From contig CAMAQF010000012.1 in the NCBI GenBank assembly GCA_945860265.1, positions 1 to 64,000 of the forward strand: a stretch of DNA of 64,000 nucleotides, in the 5' to 3' direction. Under the pieces are notes generated by a model. It made no database searches. It worked only from the letters and a program-made list of their open reading frames with translations, and had not been told where the DNA came from. Both the position numbers and the translations under genes were made by a program. Positions 18,024-28,400 of this stretch are shown piece after piece; position 1 is the stretch's first letter, and every line of letters starts with the position of its first letter. This DNA is from Emticicia agri. Its GTDB lineage: Bacteria; Bacteroidota; Bacteroidia; Cytophagales; Spirosomataceae.

Positions 18024-19739
18024 TTATTTGGCTGGTTTCCAAGGCCATGGTTTTGCTTTGTTTCTGAGAGCTTCGGTTTCCCATTTTTGAGCCATTCCCT
18101 TGGCTATTTCTGGGTACGTCGTAACCAAATTGTTTCGCTCGGTTGGGTCCTTTTTCAAATCATATAGTTCCCATTTATTTTCATCAGCTTCGCCGAAGGT
18201 TTTTTGTTTTCCTGTTTTTGAAACCAATTTCCAATCGCCTATTCTGATAGCACGATTGGCGGAATGTTCCCAAAAGATATAATCTCGGGCTACGGGTTTA
18301 TTAGTAAATGCTGGTACAAGACTTTTTCCTTCTAATGCTTGAATTTCATTCCCATTAAATTGTTTTGGATAGGTTAAACCTGTAATTGCCAAACACGTAG
18401 CCATGATGTCAATCAAATGAGAAGGTTGCGTTCTTAATTGTCCTTTTGCGGCAATACCTTTGGGCCAGTGGACAATCAAAGGCGAGGCAATTCCGCCTTC
18501 GTGGGTATATTGCTTATAACTTCTGAAAGGCGTATTTGATACATTTGCCCATTCTTCCCCGTAAGTTGACCACGAGTTAGCGTCGCCAGGCATTACCCCT
18601 CTGCCACTTTGTACGAATCTTCCGTCACGGGTATATTCAGGTTTTTTATCTAAAAAAATGGCTTCTTGTGGCGTTGGCTTTAATAATTTTTGTGCCTCAG
18701 TAAGCGGCTTTGCTGGTTTATCCGTCTCTACTGGTTCGGCACAACCGCCGTTGTCGTGCATGTAAAAGATAATTGTGTTCTCTAATTCGCCCTTCTTTTC
18801 GAGTGCCGTAATTATTTTGCCAATACCTTCGTCCATAATGTCCACCATGGCGGCATACACTTCCATTCGTTTTACCTGCCAATCTTTTAGTGGTTCATCT
18901 TTCCAAGCAGGTACGTCGACACCACGGTCGGTTAGGACACATTTATCGCTGATAATTCCTAATTTTTTGAGTTTATTGAATCTTTGCTCTCGCATCACAT
19001 CCCAACCTTTATCATAGAAACCTTTGTATTTTTTTACATCGTTTTCTGGGGCATGAAGTGGCCAATGAGCGGCCGTATAAGCGACATAAAAGAAAAAAGG
19101 TTGCTGTTTTGGATGTTCCTGAATGAATTTTACGGTGGTATCGCTGATAGCTCGGGTATAATAAAAGTCTTTGTGAGGAGCAACGAACTTGTTATTGCTA
19201 ATCAAAGTGCCAGGGTCATAATAACTGCCTGAGCCGTTGAGCGTACCGAAATAACGCTGAAAACCACGTTGCAAAGGCCAATTACTTTTATCACCGTTCG
19301 GTTTCATGTCTTTGGCTACGTGCCATTTACCGGTCATGTAGGTTGCATAGCCTGCTTTTTTAAAAACCTCAGCCATCGTAACGGCATTTTTACTCAAATC
19401 GTCCTTATAGCCTTCTTCGATATAGTTTTCCGTAGAAAGATGACCCATGCCTGCTTGATGCGGATATAAACCCGTGAGCAAAGCCGCCCGCGTGGGACTG
19501 CAACGAGCAGTATTATAAAAGCTCGTAAAACGTATGCCATTTTCTGCCAATCGGTCAATATTGGGTGTTTTGATTTCTGAGCCAAAACAACCAATGTCAG
19601 AGTAGCCCATGTCGTCTGTAAGAATTACTATGACATTTGGTTTCTTGGTTTGAGCATTTATGGCTGAATATCCAAACAAAAGGCATGTTAGGACGAAGAA
19701 AAAGGGAAATTTCTGAGGGCTTATTTTGAAGTTATTCAC
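18024..19739 (-). CDS. S1-type arylsulfatase
   Basis: This is the longest sulfatase here, with 571 residues and a signal peptide ending SAINAQ. It has NVIVILTDDMGYSDIGCFG (DD 42-43), CSPTRAALLTGLYPHQAGMGH with Cys80 as the formylglycine precursor, MTGKWHV (~130) and MHDNGGCAE near residue 325. These are classical arylsulfatase A-type motifs. The C-terminal RIGDWKLV segment is also typical. It lies immediately downstream of the sulfatase-maturing enzyme gene (16 bases), which suggests coordinated production. The substrate position is unknown. Confidence 0.94.
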   Translation of the reverse strand: MNNFKISPQKFPFFFVLTCLLFGYSAINAQTKKPNVIVILTDDMGYSDIGCFGSEIKTPNIDRLAENGIRFTSFYNTARCSPTRAALLTGLYPHQAGMGHLSTENYIEEGYKDDLSKNAVTMAEVFKKAGYATYMTGKWHVAKDMKPNGDKSNWPLQRGFQRYFGTLNGSGSYYDPGTLISNNKFVAPHKDFYYTRAISDTTVKFIQEHPKQQPFFFYVAYTAAHWPLHAPENDVKKYKGFYDKGWDVMREQRFNKLKKLGIISDKCVLTDRGVDVPAWKDEPLKDWQVKRMEVYAAMVDIMDEGIGKIITALEKKGELENTIIFYMHDNGGCAEPVETDKPAKPLTEAQKLLKPTPQEAIFLDKKPEYTRDGRFVQSGRGVMPGDANSWSTYGEEWANVSNTPFRSYKQYTHEGGIASPLIVHWPKGIAAKGQLRTQPSHLIDIMATCLAITGLTYPKQFNGNEIQALEGKSLVPAFTNKPVARDYIFWEHSANRAIRIGDWKLVSKTGKQKTFGEADENKWELYDLKKDPTERNNLVTTYPEIAKGMAQKWETEALRNKAKPWPWKPAK

Positions 19740-19755
19740 GGAAATGAAATTAAAA

Positions 19756-20874
19756 TTATTTATCTGCTACACATCTAAAACCCAAATGTTCCATGCCCGA
19801 ATCTGGCGAACTTTTCATTCGGGCTGCAACTCTATAACCGCTACAATAGGATTCATTACAAAGAAATGAGCCGCCACGCATGGTTCTTTTGGGTACCGTT
19901 GGTTCGTCGGGGTCGTAGCTACTTTTAGGGCCTTTAGGGTTATCAATCACCTTGATATTTGCTATCTGTTCATAATAATCGTGGTGATATAAATCGGCAC
20001 ACCATTCCCACACATTACCTGCCATATCATACAAACCATAGCCATTTGCCGCAAAAGATTTTATGGGTGAAGCACCATAAAAACCATCTTTCGTATCATT
20101 TTTATATGGAAAACTACCTTCCCAATAATTACATTTATTTTTGCCTTGTTCTACGTTTTCATTTCCCCAAGTATAAACATTGTTTTTGAGATTTCCTCTT
20201 GCGGCAAATTCCCATTCGGCTTCAGTAGGTAATCGTTTGCCAGCCCATTGGCAATAAGCCATGGCATCGTCCCAACTAATATGAACAACTGGAAATTTAT
20301 CTCTGCCCTTTATGCTGCTATTGGGGCCTTTTGGGTGTTTCCAGTCTGCCCCGTGAGTCCATTGCCACCATTGGCTGTAATCTTGTAGATTTACGGCACT
20401 TTGAGTAGGCACAAAAACCAATGATGCCGCTTTTAGCATTTCAGGTTTTGGCTTTGGGGTATTAGGTGGCAAAGTGGCTTTGATTTCTTCCCAGTTTACA
20501 TCTTTTTCGGCAGTGGTTATATAGCCTGTCGCTTTTACAAATGCAGCAAATTGTTCATTGCTTACTTCGGTAACATCCATAAAGAAGCCATTGAGTTTTA
20601 CTTGGTGTTTAGGCAATTCATCCCTTCTACCTTGCTCATTATCAGCCCCCATTTCAAAGGTTCCGCCTTCTATCCAAACCATACCGTCTCGATTTGTGGC
20701 AACATTGGTTGTTGTAGAATCTGTGCCTTTATTTTGGGCTGCAAATCGACTTGGTATTTTGGAAGTACAACAAGTCATGGCTTCCGCTTTCTTCTTTTCA
20801 TTATATTTATAAAAAGAAAAAGCCGCTATACTTGCTATTGCTATTGTTAATAAAACCCATTTTAAGTTTTTCAT
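19756..20874 (-). CDS. Formylglycine-generating enzyme family protein, membrane-anchored
   Basis: The ATG at 20874 (MKNLKWVLLTIAIASIAAFSF) gives an N-terminal transmembrane anchor; the longer start at 20895 overlaps the previous gene. The SUMF1 domain covers roughly residues 60-372: GMVWIEGGTFEMGADNEQGR, VTEVSNEQFAAFV, KRLPTEAEWEFAARG, YDMAGNVWEWCAD and the C-terminal RGGSFLCNESYCSGYR. The two Cys at about 339 and 344 match the catalytic copper-binding pair of genuine FGE, and SSPDSGMEHLGFRC also matches, so this is likely a true maturase rather than a SUMF1-fold relative. It would convert the active-site Cys of sulfatases to formylglycine. Its anchor implies action at the periplasmic face on the six sulfatases of this locus. 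Confidence 0.9.
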   Translation of the reverse strand: MKNLKWVLLTIAIASIAAFSFYKYNEKKKAEAMTCCTSKIPSRFAAQNKGTDSTTTNVATNRDGMVWIEGGTFEMGADNEQGRRDELPKHQVKLNGFFMDVTEVSNEQFAAFVKATGYITTAEKDVNWEEIKATLPPNTPKPKPEMLKAASLVFVPTQSAVNLQDYSQWWQWTHGADWKHPKGPNSSIKGRDKFPVVHISWDDAMAYCQWAGKRLPTEAEWEFAARGNLKNNVYTWGNENVEQGKNKCNYWEGSFPYKNDTKDGFYGASPIKSFAANGYGLYDMAGNVWEWCADLYHHDYYEQIANIKVIDNPKGPKSSYDPDEPTVPKRTMRGGSFLCNESYCSGYRVAARMKSSPDSGMEHLGFRCVADK

Positions 20875-20879
20875 TTTCT

Positions 20880-22334
20880 TTAATTTTTTATCCAAATAAC
20901 GCCAACATCTTTTTTGAATACAATTTTTGAAACATCAAATACCATTATTTCTTTTTCTGAAAGTTTGATTTGATGAACGAGAAGGCGTTGGTTGATAGCG
21001 TCGATTATAGATTTATCAGTTAATTGTCGTCCAAAGTAAAAACCATCTTTTAAAACCAAATCTTTTATTTTTATTTGTAAAAAGCCTTCTTCTGATGTCG
21101 CTCCATTGGTATAAAAGTTATCAGTTAAAGTATAAGTTGATGTTGGGTCTTCAATTACAATAGGTTCAATATTTTTTCCGACGGTATTTACAACAGTATT
21201 TCCCACCAACAAAACATTTTTAGGAGCAACCAAAGATTTGCCATTATTTTTATTTCCAACGCCAATTTTTATGGCTGCACCAACCGAATTAACGATTGTA
21301 TTATAGGCCAAAATGGCGTTATCGGCTGGATAATACTCATTTAAAGCAGCGTTTTCTAAACCAGACATCACTGTTATTGGTGATTTTAGGTCTTTGTCAC
21401 TACCTTCCAGATTCTCTACATAATTATTAAAAAAAGTATTGTTGGGGTTGATGACTCTCAATCCTGCACTTTCTTTTCTTCCCGCCTTACCGTTGATATA
21501 ATTACCATAAACAAAACACTTTTGTCCGTGTCTGATTACCATACCGCCATCATTTCCGATGAAAGTATTGAAGCGATAAATATTATCCCAGCTTTTATTA
21601 CTCACTACTTCCGTTTCGATGCGTTCGTCTTCAAAATAATTATATTCAATGATATTAAAACCGTGCGAAAAAGAAGTTGTACTTGTTCCCACTCTGATTT
21701 GTTCACCCCCATTTTCTGAAAAAGTACGATAAGCAAAATAATTATGATCAATATGATGATGTGATGAAGGGGCAACATCTGAGCCTGGAATATAGCCTTT
21801 TTCTTGTTTGTATTTTACAAGCAGCGTTGGCCCTTTATTGGTTTTTCCAGAAAAATAGCAATGCTGAACTTCATTATATGTCCCTACTAGATTGACATAA
21901 TAATTGGTTTTTCCCGTTGTTTCAGCATGAGTATAGTTTATGATGGCACAATTACTGATTTTTGAATGATGGGCTTCTTTACTGCCAATAGCAAAACTAA
22001 TGACGTGTTCTTTGTCTTCTAGTGTGCATTTTCCTTCAAACAAAAAGCCTTCGACTTGTAAATAATTACCGCTTAAAAGTAGCTGAGAATTACCTGAAAA
22101 TGAAACTTTTCCTGCCGTTTGGGCTTTCAATACGATTGGTTTTTCAGCTGTACCATTTCTTTTAAAATTGATTTTAATATCCACATAATTACCCTCTTTC
22201 CAAACAATGACATCACCCGCTTTTGAGTTTGACAAAGCAGTTTCAAATTCGTTTAAATTGTTTACTATGAATTCGGTAGCGTTTGCTTGAAAACAAAGAA
22301 AAAATAAAATGAATATGAAAAGTTTTGTAGTCAT
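20880..22334 (-). CDS. Single-domain PL6 lyase
   Basis: The 484-residue protein has a signal peptide (MTTKLFIFILFFLCFQANA). The parallel beta-helix carries the PL6 motifs GEQIRVGTST (~210), Lys247 in SNKSWDNIYRFN and Arg268 in GGMVIRHGQ. The Lys-Arg spacing of 21 is the same as in chondroitinase B and in the paralogue at 15728. Its start codon overlaps the stop of the sulfatase at 22331 by four bases, so the two are translationally coupled. It probably cleaves the same acidic polymer, or shorter fragments of it, with different action from the two-domain enzyme. Confidence 0.91.
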   Translation of the reverse strand: MTTKLFIFILFFLCFQANATEFIVNNLNEFETALSNSKAGDVIVWKEGNYVDIKINFKRNGTAEKPIVLKAQTAGKVSFSGNSQLLLSGNYLQVEGFLFEGKCTLEDKEHVISFAIGSKEAHHSKISNCAIINYTHAETTGKTNYYVNLVGTYNEVQHCYFSGKTNKGPTLLVKYKQEKGYIPGSDVAPSSHHHIDHNYFAYRTFSENGGEQIRVGTSTTSFSHGFNIIEYNYFEDERIETEVVSNKSWDNIYRFNTFIGNDGGMVIRHGQKCFVYGNYINGKAGRKESAGLRVINPNNTFFNNYVENLEGSDKDLKSPITVMSGLENAALNEYYPADNAILAYNTIVNSVGAAIKIGVGNKNNGKSLVAPKNVLLVGNTVVNTVGKNIEPIVIEDPTSTYTLTDNFYTNGATSEEGFLQIKIKDLVLKDGFYFGRQLTDKSIIDAINQRLLVHQIKLSEKEIMVFDVSKIVFKKDVGVIWIKN

Positions 22335-23920
22335 TTTTGATTCATTTTGAAGAAAGCCAACATTTTAGCATTCATATCTTTTGCAGTTGTTGCATATTTT
22401 TTGTCTTTCACTACGTTCACCTTCTCTAATGGGTCTTTTTCGTAATCATACAATTCGCTGGCATAAACTTTTTTAGCTGAATAGGGTTCGTTGCTAGTAA
22501 AGTCACTCATCCAAATCACATACCGATATTTTTCAGTTCGCATGGCATAGCCCATCAATTTATTGTTGGCATAACCCAAACTTTTCTGTTCTTCTTTTTT
22601 CAATTTTCTAGGATATTGACTTATCGAAAAGTCTTTTACCTTCGCTTTATTATTGACCATAATAGGCTTTAAACTTTTTCCATCTAAAAAAGCAGGAATG
22701 GACGTACCTGCCAAATCACAAATCGTCGGAAAAATGTCTAAATGTTCGGTCTGCGAACTTGTTTTTCCTGATTTTATTCCCGGTGCGGCAATAATGAGTG
22801 GAGCTCTAGTTGCTTGTTCAAAATTGGTATGTTTTTCCCATAAATCATGGTCGCCTAAATGCCAACCGTGGTCGCCCCAAAGTACAATCACTGTATTGTT
22901 TAAGGTCCCTAATGAATCAAGCGTATTTAAGAGAATTCCTACTTGGGCATCCATGTAAGAAACCGCAGCATAGTATCCATGAATTAATTCTCGTTGCTTT
23001 TCTTCTTTAATATTGACATGAAGACCGCCTTCTTCATTGTAAGTAGCAAAGGCGGGAATATCTGTATAATTTCTTAATTCTCCCGAACGGTGATAAGCCA
23101 TTTCAACGCCATTTTTTGAATGCTCTTGAAAAGTCGCCAAAGGCATATCAGCATCTTTGTACAAATCCCAATATTTTTTGGGTGCTACAAAAGGTAAATG
23201 TGGCTTATGAAACCCAACCGCCATGAAGTAAGGCTGAGTGTTTTTTGAAAACTTTATCAATTGTTGTTTTGCCAATAGAGCATCTACGCCATCGGTATAG
23301 GCATGATCTGGTACGTCCAAATTTTCAAACGAAGGGCCTTTTCTACTAGTTGGATTTTCATCGTCACCGTCATCTACTTTTGGTTTTTGAACTTTTTTAT
23401 CGAAGAAAGCCTTCATTTCAGCCTTTTGGTATTGACCGTTGGCTGGTTTACCCAACCCATTGGCATAGTCATTATCCTGTTCCAAAAGATAGGGAACACT
23501 CCAAGAAACTGGATCTACTTTTTTAATGGCACTTGAAGGGTGGAAAATTTTTCCAACTCCGGAGGTAGCATAACCTTGCGTAATGAGATATTGAGGAAGT
23601 GTAATAATATCGGGGTTTATATCCCGCATTTGGGTTTTTAGGTCCCAAATCTGCGTATAATCGGGTCTTTTACCGGTCATTAAGCTTGCACGGGTAGGTC
23701 CACAAACCGCTTGTTGGCAATAATTATTCATAAAAACCGTCCCCATTTTTGCCAAACGGTCAATATTAGGCGTCTTTATTTGCGTATTTCCATAACAACT
23801 CAATACGGGTTTTAAATCATCCACTGCAATAAACAGGACGTTAGGTTTGCTCTTTTGTTGGGCAAAAATGCTTGTTCCTAATAAAATTAGGAACAAGCTA
23901 AATAATGATACTTTTTTCAT
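22331..23920 (-). CDS. S1-type sulfatase (iduronate-2-sulfatase-like), first enzyme gene after SusCD
   Basis: The 529-residue protein has a signal peptide ending SIFAQ. It has NVLFIAVDDLKPVLSCYG, CGPTRASLMTGKRPD with Cys73 as the formylglycine precursor, GFHKPHLPFV and WGDHGWHLGDHDLW. It is closely related to the sulfatase at 5245, to the point that the segment around MGTVFMNNYCQQAVC is identical, so the two likely arose by duplication inside the locus. The gene follows SusD by 9 bases and overlaps the PL6 gene by four. It is probably periplasmic. Confidence 0.93.
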   Translation of the reverse strand: MKKVSLFSLFLILLGTSIFAQQKSKPNVLFIAVDDLKPVLSCYGNTQIKTPNIDRLAKMGTVFMNNYCQQAVCGPTRASLMTGKRPDYTQIWDLKTQMRDINPDIITLPQYLITQGYATSGVGKIFHPSSAIKKVDPVSWSVPYLLEQDNDYANGLGKPANGQYQKAEMKAFFDKKVQKPKVDDGDDENPTSRKGPSFENLDVPDHAYTDGVDALLAKQQLIKFSKNTQPYFMAVGFHKPHLPFVAPKKYWDLYKDADMPLATFQEHSKNGVEMAYHRSGELRNYTDIPAFATYNEEGGLHVNIKEEKQRELIHGYYAAVSYMDAQVGILLNTLDSLGTLNNTVIVLWGDHGWHLGDHDLWEKHTNFEQATRAPLIIAAPGIKSGKTSSQTEHLDIFPTICDLAGTSIPAFLDGKSLKPIMVNNKAKVKDFSISQYPRKLKKEEQKSLGYANNKLMGYAMRTEKYRYVIWMSDFTSNEPYSAKKVYASELYDYEKDPLEKVNVVKDKKYATTAKDMNAKMLAFFKMNQK

Positions 23921-23929
23921 TGTAATTGA

Positions 23930-25477
23930 TTAGTAACCAGCGTTTTGAGAGATTACAATTTGCGTATTATTATCAATTTCTCGTTGTGGAATTGGCAACA
24001 ATAAACGATTAGGATTGGCATTAGTTTGCAAATCTATCACAGATAACCTCGGGGCCGAATAGGTACCATAATGAGTTGGATACATTAGTGCAAAGTGGTC
24101 TTGCAATGTTTTTTCTGCCTTGATAGTTGAAAATGTTGTATTGAATCGCAACAAATCGAACAGTCGTTGGTTTTCAAAAGCAAATTCGAGCCTTCTTTCG
24201 TCGGCTAATGCCTTTTCAAATAATGCTACCGAATTCACTTGCGTTGCCGTTAAATCTGGCAATGCAGCACGTTTACGAACTTGGTTAATGAGTGTTAAAC
24301 TTGCAGCGGTATTTCCTTGTGCTTCAGCCAACATTAATAATACATCAGCATACCGAATTACTGGCCAATCACTTTCAGAATCTTTGGCAACAACCATCAC
24401 AGAAATATGTTTTTTGGGATACAGTTTTGCGGCAGATCCTGTTCCATATACGCCAATATTTACCGCTTTTCTTACGTCAGTGGTTGTATATAGGTTATTA
24501 ACCTCGGAAGTTGGGAAATTATAACCACTGCCGTCCCCGTTAGCTACCGCTGCACCACTATTTAAAGGAGCAAAAAGGTTTGAAAACTGTGAACCTAATC
24601 CCAATCCACCCGCTTTGTAACGAACAGCGAAAAGAATTTCAGAACTCATTTCTGTAGCAGTAGAGAAGATATTTGCATATGAAGCAAGTAAACTATAACC
24701 GCTATTAGTAATAATATCTTGTAATAAGGTAGCCGCTTCGGTTTTTCTATTGAGTGTGAGATAAACCTTCGCCAACAATGCCTTAGCAGACCAAGCATTT
24801 GCCCGACCTAAATCAGCGGCAGGAATTGAAGAAAATTTTACCTGACTTCCATTTGCCGAAGCAAATTGTAAATCAGCCACAATAAGTTTGTAAATCTCCT
24901 CTTTTGAAACCCGATTGATATCTTTTGCTTCCTGAGGTGTTACTGGTTCATGTGCTAAGAACACACCACCATACAACCTCACCAAATTGAAATAATGGTT
25001 AGCTCTAATAAAAGACGCCTCGGCAGCGAGTTTTTTACGATTAGGCTCATCAATTGCTATTTTGATTTCACCGAAAGAAAGTGTTCCTGAACTTGGTGAA
25101 TAATTTGAACCCAATGCGTCTAAAACGAGGTTAGTATTTCGAATATTATAGTAAACTGAAAGCCAGTAATTATAATTGCCGGCATGTGAGGTGCTTGGAT
25201 AAAGCATATCCAACTCGGTTAAATCACGGTTTACCTGTGAGGTACTGCCAGTGGCTCCCATCACACTATTATCACTTCTAAGTTCGGTTAAAGTCCATTC
25301 CTCAACAAGTGGTTTTTGCATTCCACCGTAACAACCTGTTAATGCACTACTCACCTCTGCTTGATTTGAGTAAAAAGTACTGGCGTTTAGATTTGATTGC
25401 GGATACAGGTCTATGATTTGGTTACAACTGCTTAAACCTATCAGTGAGAAAAGAATAATATATTTGAATGTTTTCAT
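23930..25477 (-). CDS. SusD/RagB family surface glycan-binding lipoprotein
   Basis: The 515-residue lipoprotein has a lipobox (FSLIGLSSCNQ). The opening LYPQSNLNASTFYSN, the TPR-like region with AEASFIRANHYFNLVRLYGG near residue 150, and the C-terminal RRLEFAFENQRLFDLLRF and LLPIPQREIDNNTQI motifs are the standard SusD signature. It binds oligosaccharides at the cell surface and forms a lid on the SusC channel. It is encoded directly after SusC (11 bases), as expected. Confidence 0.96.
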   Translation of the reverse strand: MKTFKYIILFSLIGLSSCNQIIDLYPQSNLNASTFYSNQAEVSSALTGCYGGMQKPLVEEWTLTELRSDNSVMGATGSTSQVNRDLTELDMLYPSTSHAGNYNYWLSVYYNIRNTNLVLDALGSNYSPSSGTLSFGEIKIAIDEPNRKKLAAEASFIRANHYFNLVRLYGGVFLAHEPVTPQEAKDINRVSKEEIYKLIVADLQFASANGSQVKFSSIPAADLGRANAWSAKALLAKVYLTLNRKTEAATLLQDIITNSGYSLLASYANIFSTATEMSSEILFAVRYKAGGLGLGSQFSNLFAPLNSGAAVANGDGSGYNFPTSEVNNLYTTTDVRKAVNIGVYGTGSAAKLYPKKHISVMVVAKDSESDWPVIRYADVLLMLAEAQGNTAASLTLINQVRKRAALPDLTATQVNSVALFEKALADERRLEFAFENQRLFDLLRFNTTFSTIKAEKTLQDHFALMYPTHYGTYSAPRLSVIDLQTNANPNRLLLPIPQREIDNNTQIVISQNAGY

Positions 25478-25488
25478 TGTGATTATGA

Positions 25489-28400
25489 TTAAAAATTAAT
25501 GTCAATGCCAAAAATAAAAGTTTTAGGAATAGGAAAACTTCCTCTTTGATAACCATCTATCAGCGAAGAGCGATACGATCCGTTCGTGAAGCGTCCTTCT
25601 GGATTTAAGCCTCTGTAGCCCTTAGCCGTTTGAAAAAACAAGTTTTGTCCAGAAAAGTATATTCTTGCTGTTTTTATATTTGCTAGACTTGATATTTTCG
25701 ATGGTAGTTTATAACCTGCATTTATCTCTCTAAGAGTAAAATATGAAGCATCTTCAACCACATAATCGGTTAAAAGCCAATTAAATCCGTTTGTAGTGTA
25801 TGGCGTTTTACCATCACCAGGGAACAATGGACTCAGCCAGCGATTAGAATTATAGGCTCTGTTTCTACTTCTTGTCTCAGTATAATTCGGGTCTCCATTA
25901 ACAATTGAACCCCCTTGTACACCTTGCAATGAAAAGCTAATATCAAATGACTTAAAAATAAAGTTGTTTGTTATGCCCCAAGTAAAATCAGGATATGGAT
26001 TCCCAATGACAGTTCTATCTTTATTGTCAATGATTTTATCGCCATTTATATCCACCAGTTTTAGTCCTCCTGGAACAAAATAGTTTGTTAAGCTACTCTT
26101 TACACCATCGGCCTTGGCTTTATCTACATCGGCTTGTGAAAGCCATACGCCATCTGTTTTATATCCTAAGAATTGAATTAATGGGTCTCCCACTTTATTC
26201 TGATACACTTCCGTTCGTTCTCCTTGATTTAGTAAATAGGCTTCGTTTCCTAATTCTAAAATTTTGTTTTTGGTATGAGAAAAATTAGCTGAAGTTGTCC
26301 ATTTAAAGTTTTTGGTAGAAATATTCCTCGTTGTTAATTCAAATTCTATTCCTTTGTTTTGTAAACTTCCAATGTTATTCCAGAAAAGAGGAACGCCAAT
26401 AAATGCCATGGATGATTGTTGCAGTAACAACTTATCTGTTTTTGACTGGTAAACATCTACAGACAATTCTATTTTATTTTTAAGAATTCCCAAATCTATT
26501 CCTAAGTTAGTTTGAAAGGTACTTTCCCAAGTAATATTCTTATTGGCTACAATTGTTGGTGAGGTTGATTGCCCTGCAACTAAGTTTCCGTTACCAGTAC
26601 CCAAGGGATAATTAGCTGAGTACATTAAATCAAGAAAACCAAAATCAAGAATTCTGTTATTTCCAGATATTCCATAGCTTGCTCTTACCTTTAATTTATC
26701 TAACCATGTAATGTTTTTCATAAACTTTTCCTCAGTTGCTACCCAACCAACTGAAATCGATGGGAATGTTCCCCATTTATTACCCGGTCCAAAATATGAG
26801 CTACCATCTGCACGAAAGCTTGCCGAAAGTAAATACTTATCATTAAACTCGTAATTTACTCTGCCCAAATATGAAAGAAGGCCAATTTGATTGATTGAAC
26901 TGGTTGTTCCTGCTTTGTCTATTTGAGAAGCATTGTTGATGGTTCTAATATTATCACTTGGATAATCCAATCCTGTAACCGTGCTTCTGCTCACTTTTGT
27001 AGTTTGTGCGGTGTAACCAATTAATGCATTGATTGAGTGCTTTCCGATACTTTTTACGTAATTCAAGGTATTTTCTGAAAGGAGGTCAACATAGGAGCTA
27101 TTCGTATATACGCCTTTACTTACAATACCATCACCTGTGGCATTTCTATTCTCCCAGTCCAATCCTGAAGTGTTGTTAATGTAAACACTTGCCATAGTTT
27201 TGAAATCTAAACCTTTCATTAGATTAAAAGTAAGATTTCCCGAACTTTGTAATCGATATTCATTTGTATTTACATCTTGATTGATCACGGCCGACTTTGG
27301 ATTGTTCTGTGAAGAACCAGTTTGTGGACCCGTTGGGCCTGTTGAAGTCCAGATTGAACCATCGGGCATAGTGCCAGAATAAACTTGATTACTAAAATGT
27401 CTCGGATGGGCAAAGTCGCCCTCTTTGATATTTACCCATTGCGGGTTTTGTCTTACCCAAGCAGCCGTTAGCTGATTGTGGTAAACTGGTAATGAGCTCG
27501 GGAACCTTGTAAAATTGGTAAAATTTTCAGAAGGTGTTTCTCTCGTTGAGTAGGAGGGATTTAAGTTTAGCGACAATTTTACTCTTTTGGTTAAATCGAC
27601 ATCTACTTTTGCTCGAATATTAAGTTTTTCGTAATTACTCTTGTACATCATACCCTCATCTGACTGGTATCCTCCCGAAATAAAATATCGAACATCCTTT
27701 TTCCCTCCAGAAGCACTCAATAAGATATTTTGGAATTGCCCCGTTCTGAGTGACTCGTTTTGGTAATCAGCACCTTTTCCACCCAACAATGTTTGTTCGA
27801 TTATATAAGCTGACCTTTCATTATCACCAGCAGTATTTGCAATTGTTCGAATTGGTGCACTTGGGTCAGTTGCCTTCAGTGCAGCCTCCTGAAACAACAA
27901 CTCAACGTACTCAGTCGCTGACATGGTATTATATCTTTTATAGGGAGATTTTTGGCCAATCGAATATTTGAAAGAATAAGTTGGTTTATCAGATTTTCCG
28001 CTTTTGGTAGTTATTAAAATTACTCCACTTGCTCCACGCGAGCCGTAAATGGCAGCTGAAGCAGCGTCTTTTAAAACTTCCACAGATTCAACATCAGCCA
28101 TGTTAACAAAAGCAAGTCCATCTGGCACAGGCTGTCCATCAACAACAACTAATGGTGTTGCACCTGCATTAACTGAACTGATACCTCTAATTGTAATTTT
28201 TGGTGCTGCACCAGCTTCTGAGGATATATTTTGAATCTGAACTCCAGCGATTTTTCCTTGTAAAGCTTGGTCAAGTCTGGTTACAGGTGCCTCATCTAAT
28301 CGTTCGTTTTTGTATTTTGATACAGCTCCTGTTAAACTAGTTTTCTTTTGAGTACCATACCCAACAACAATAACTTCGTCCAATGCTTTATTGTCCGAAC

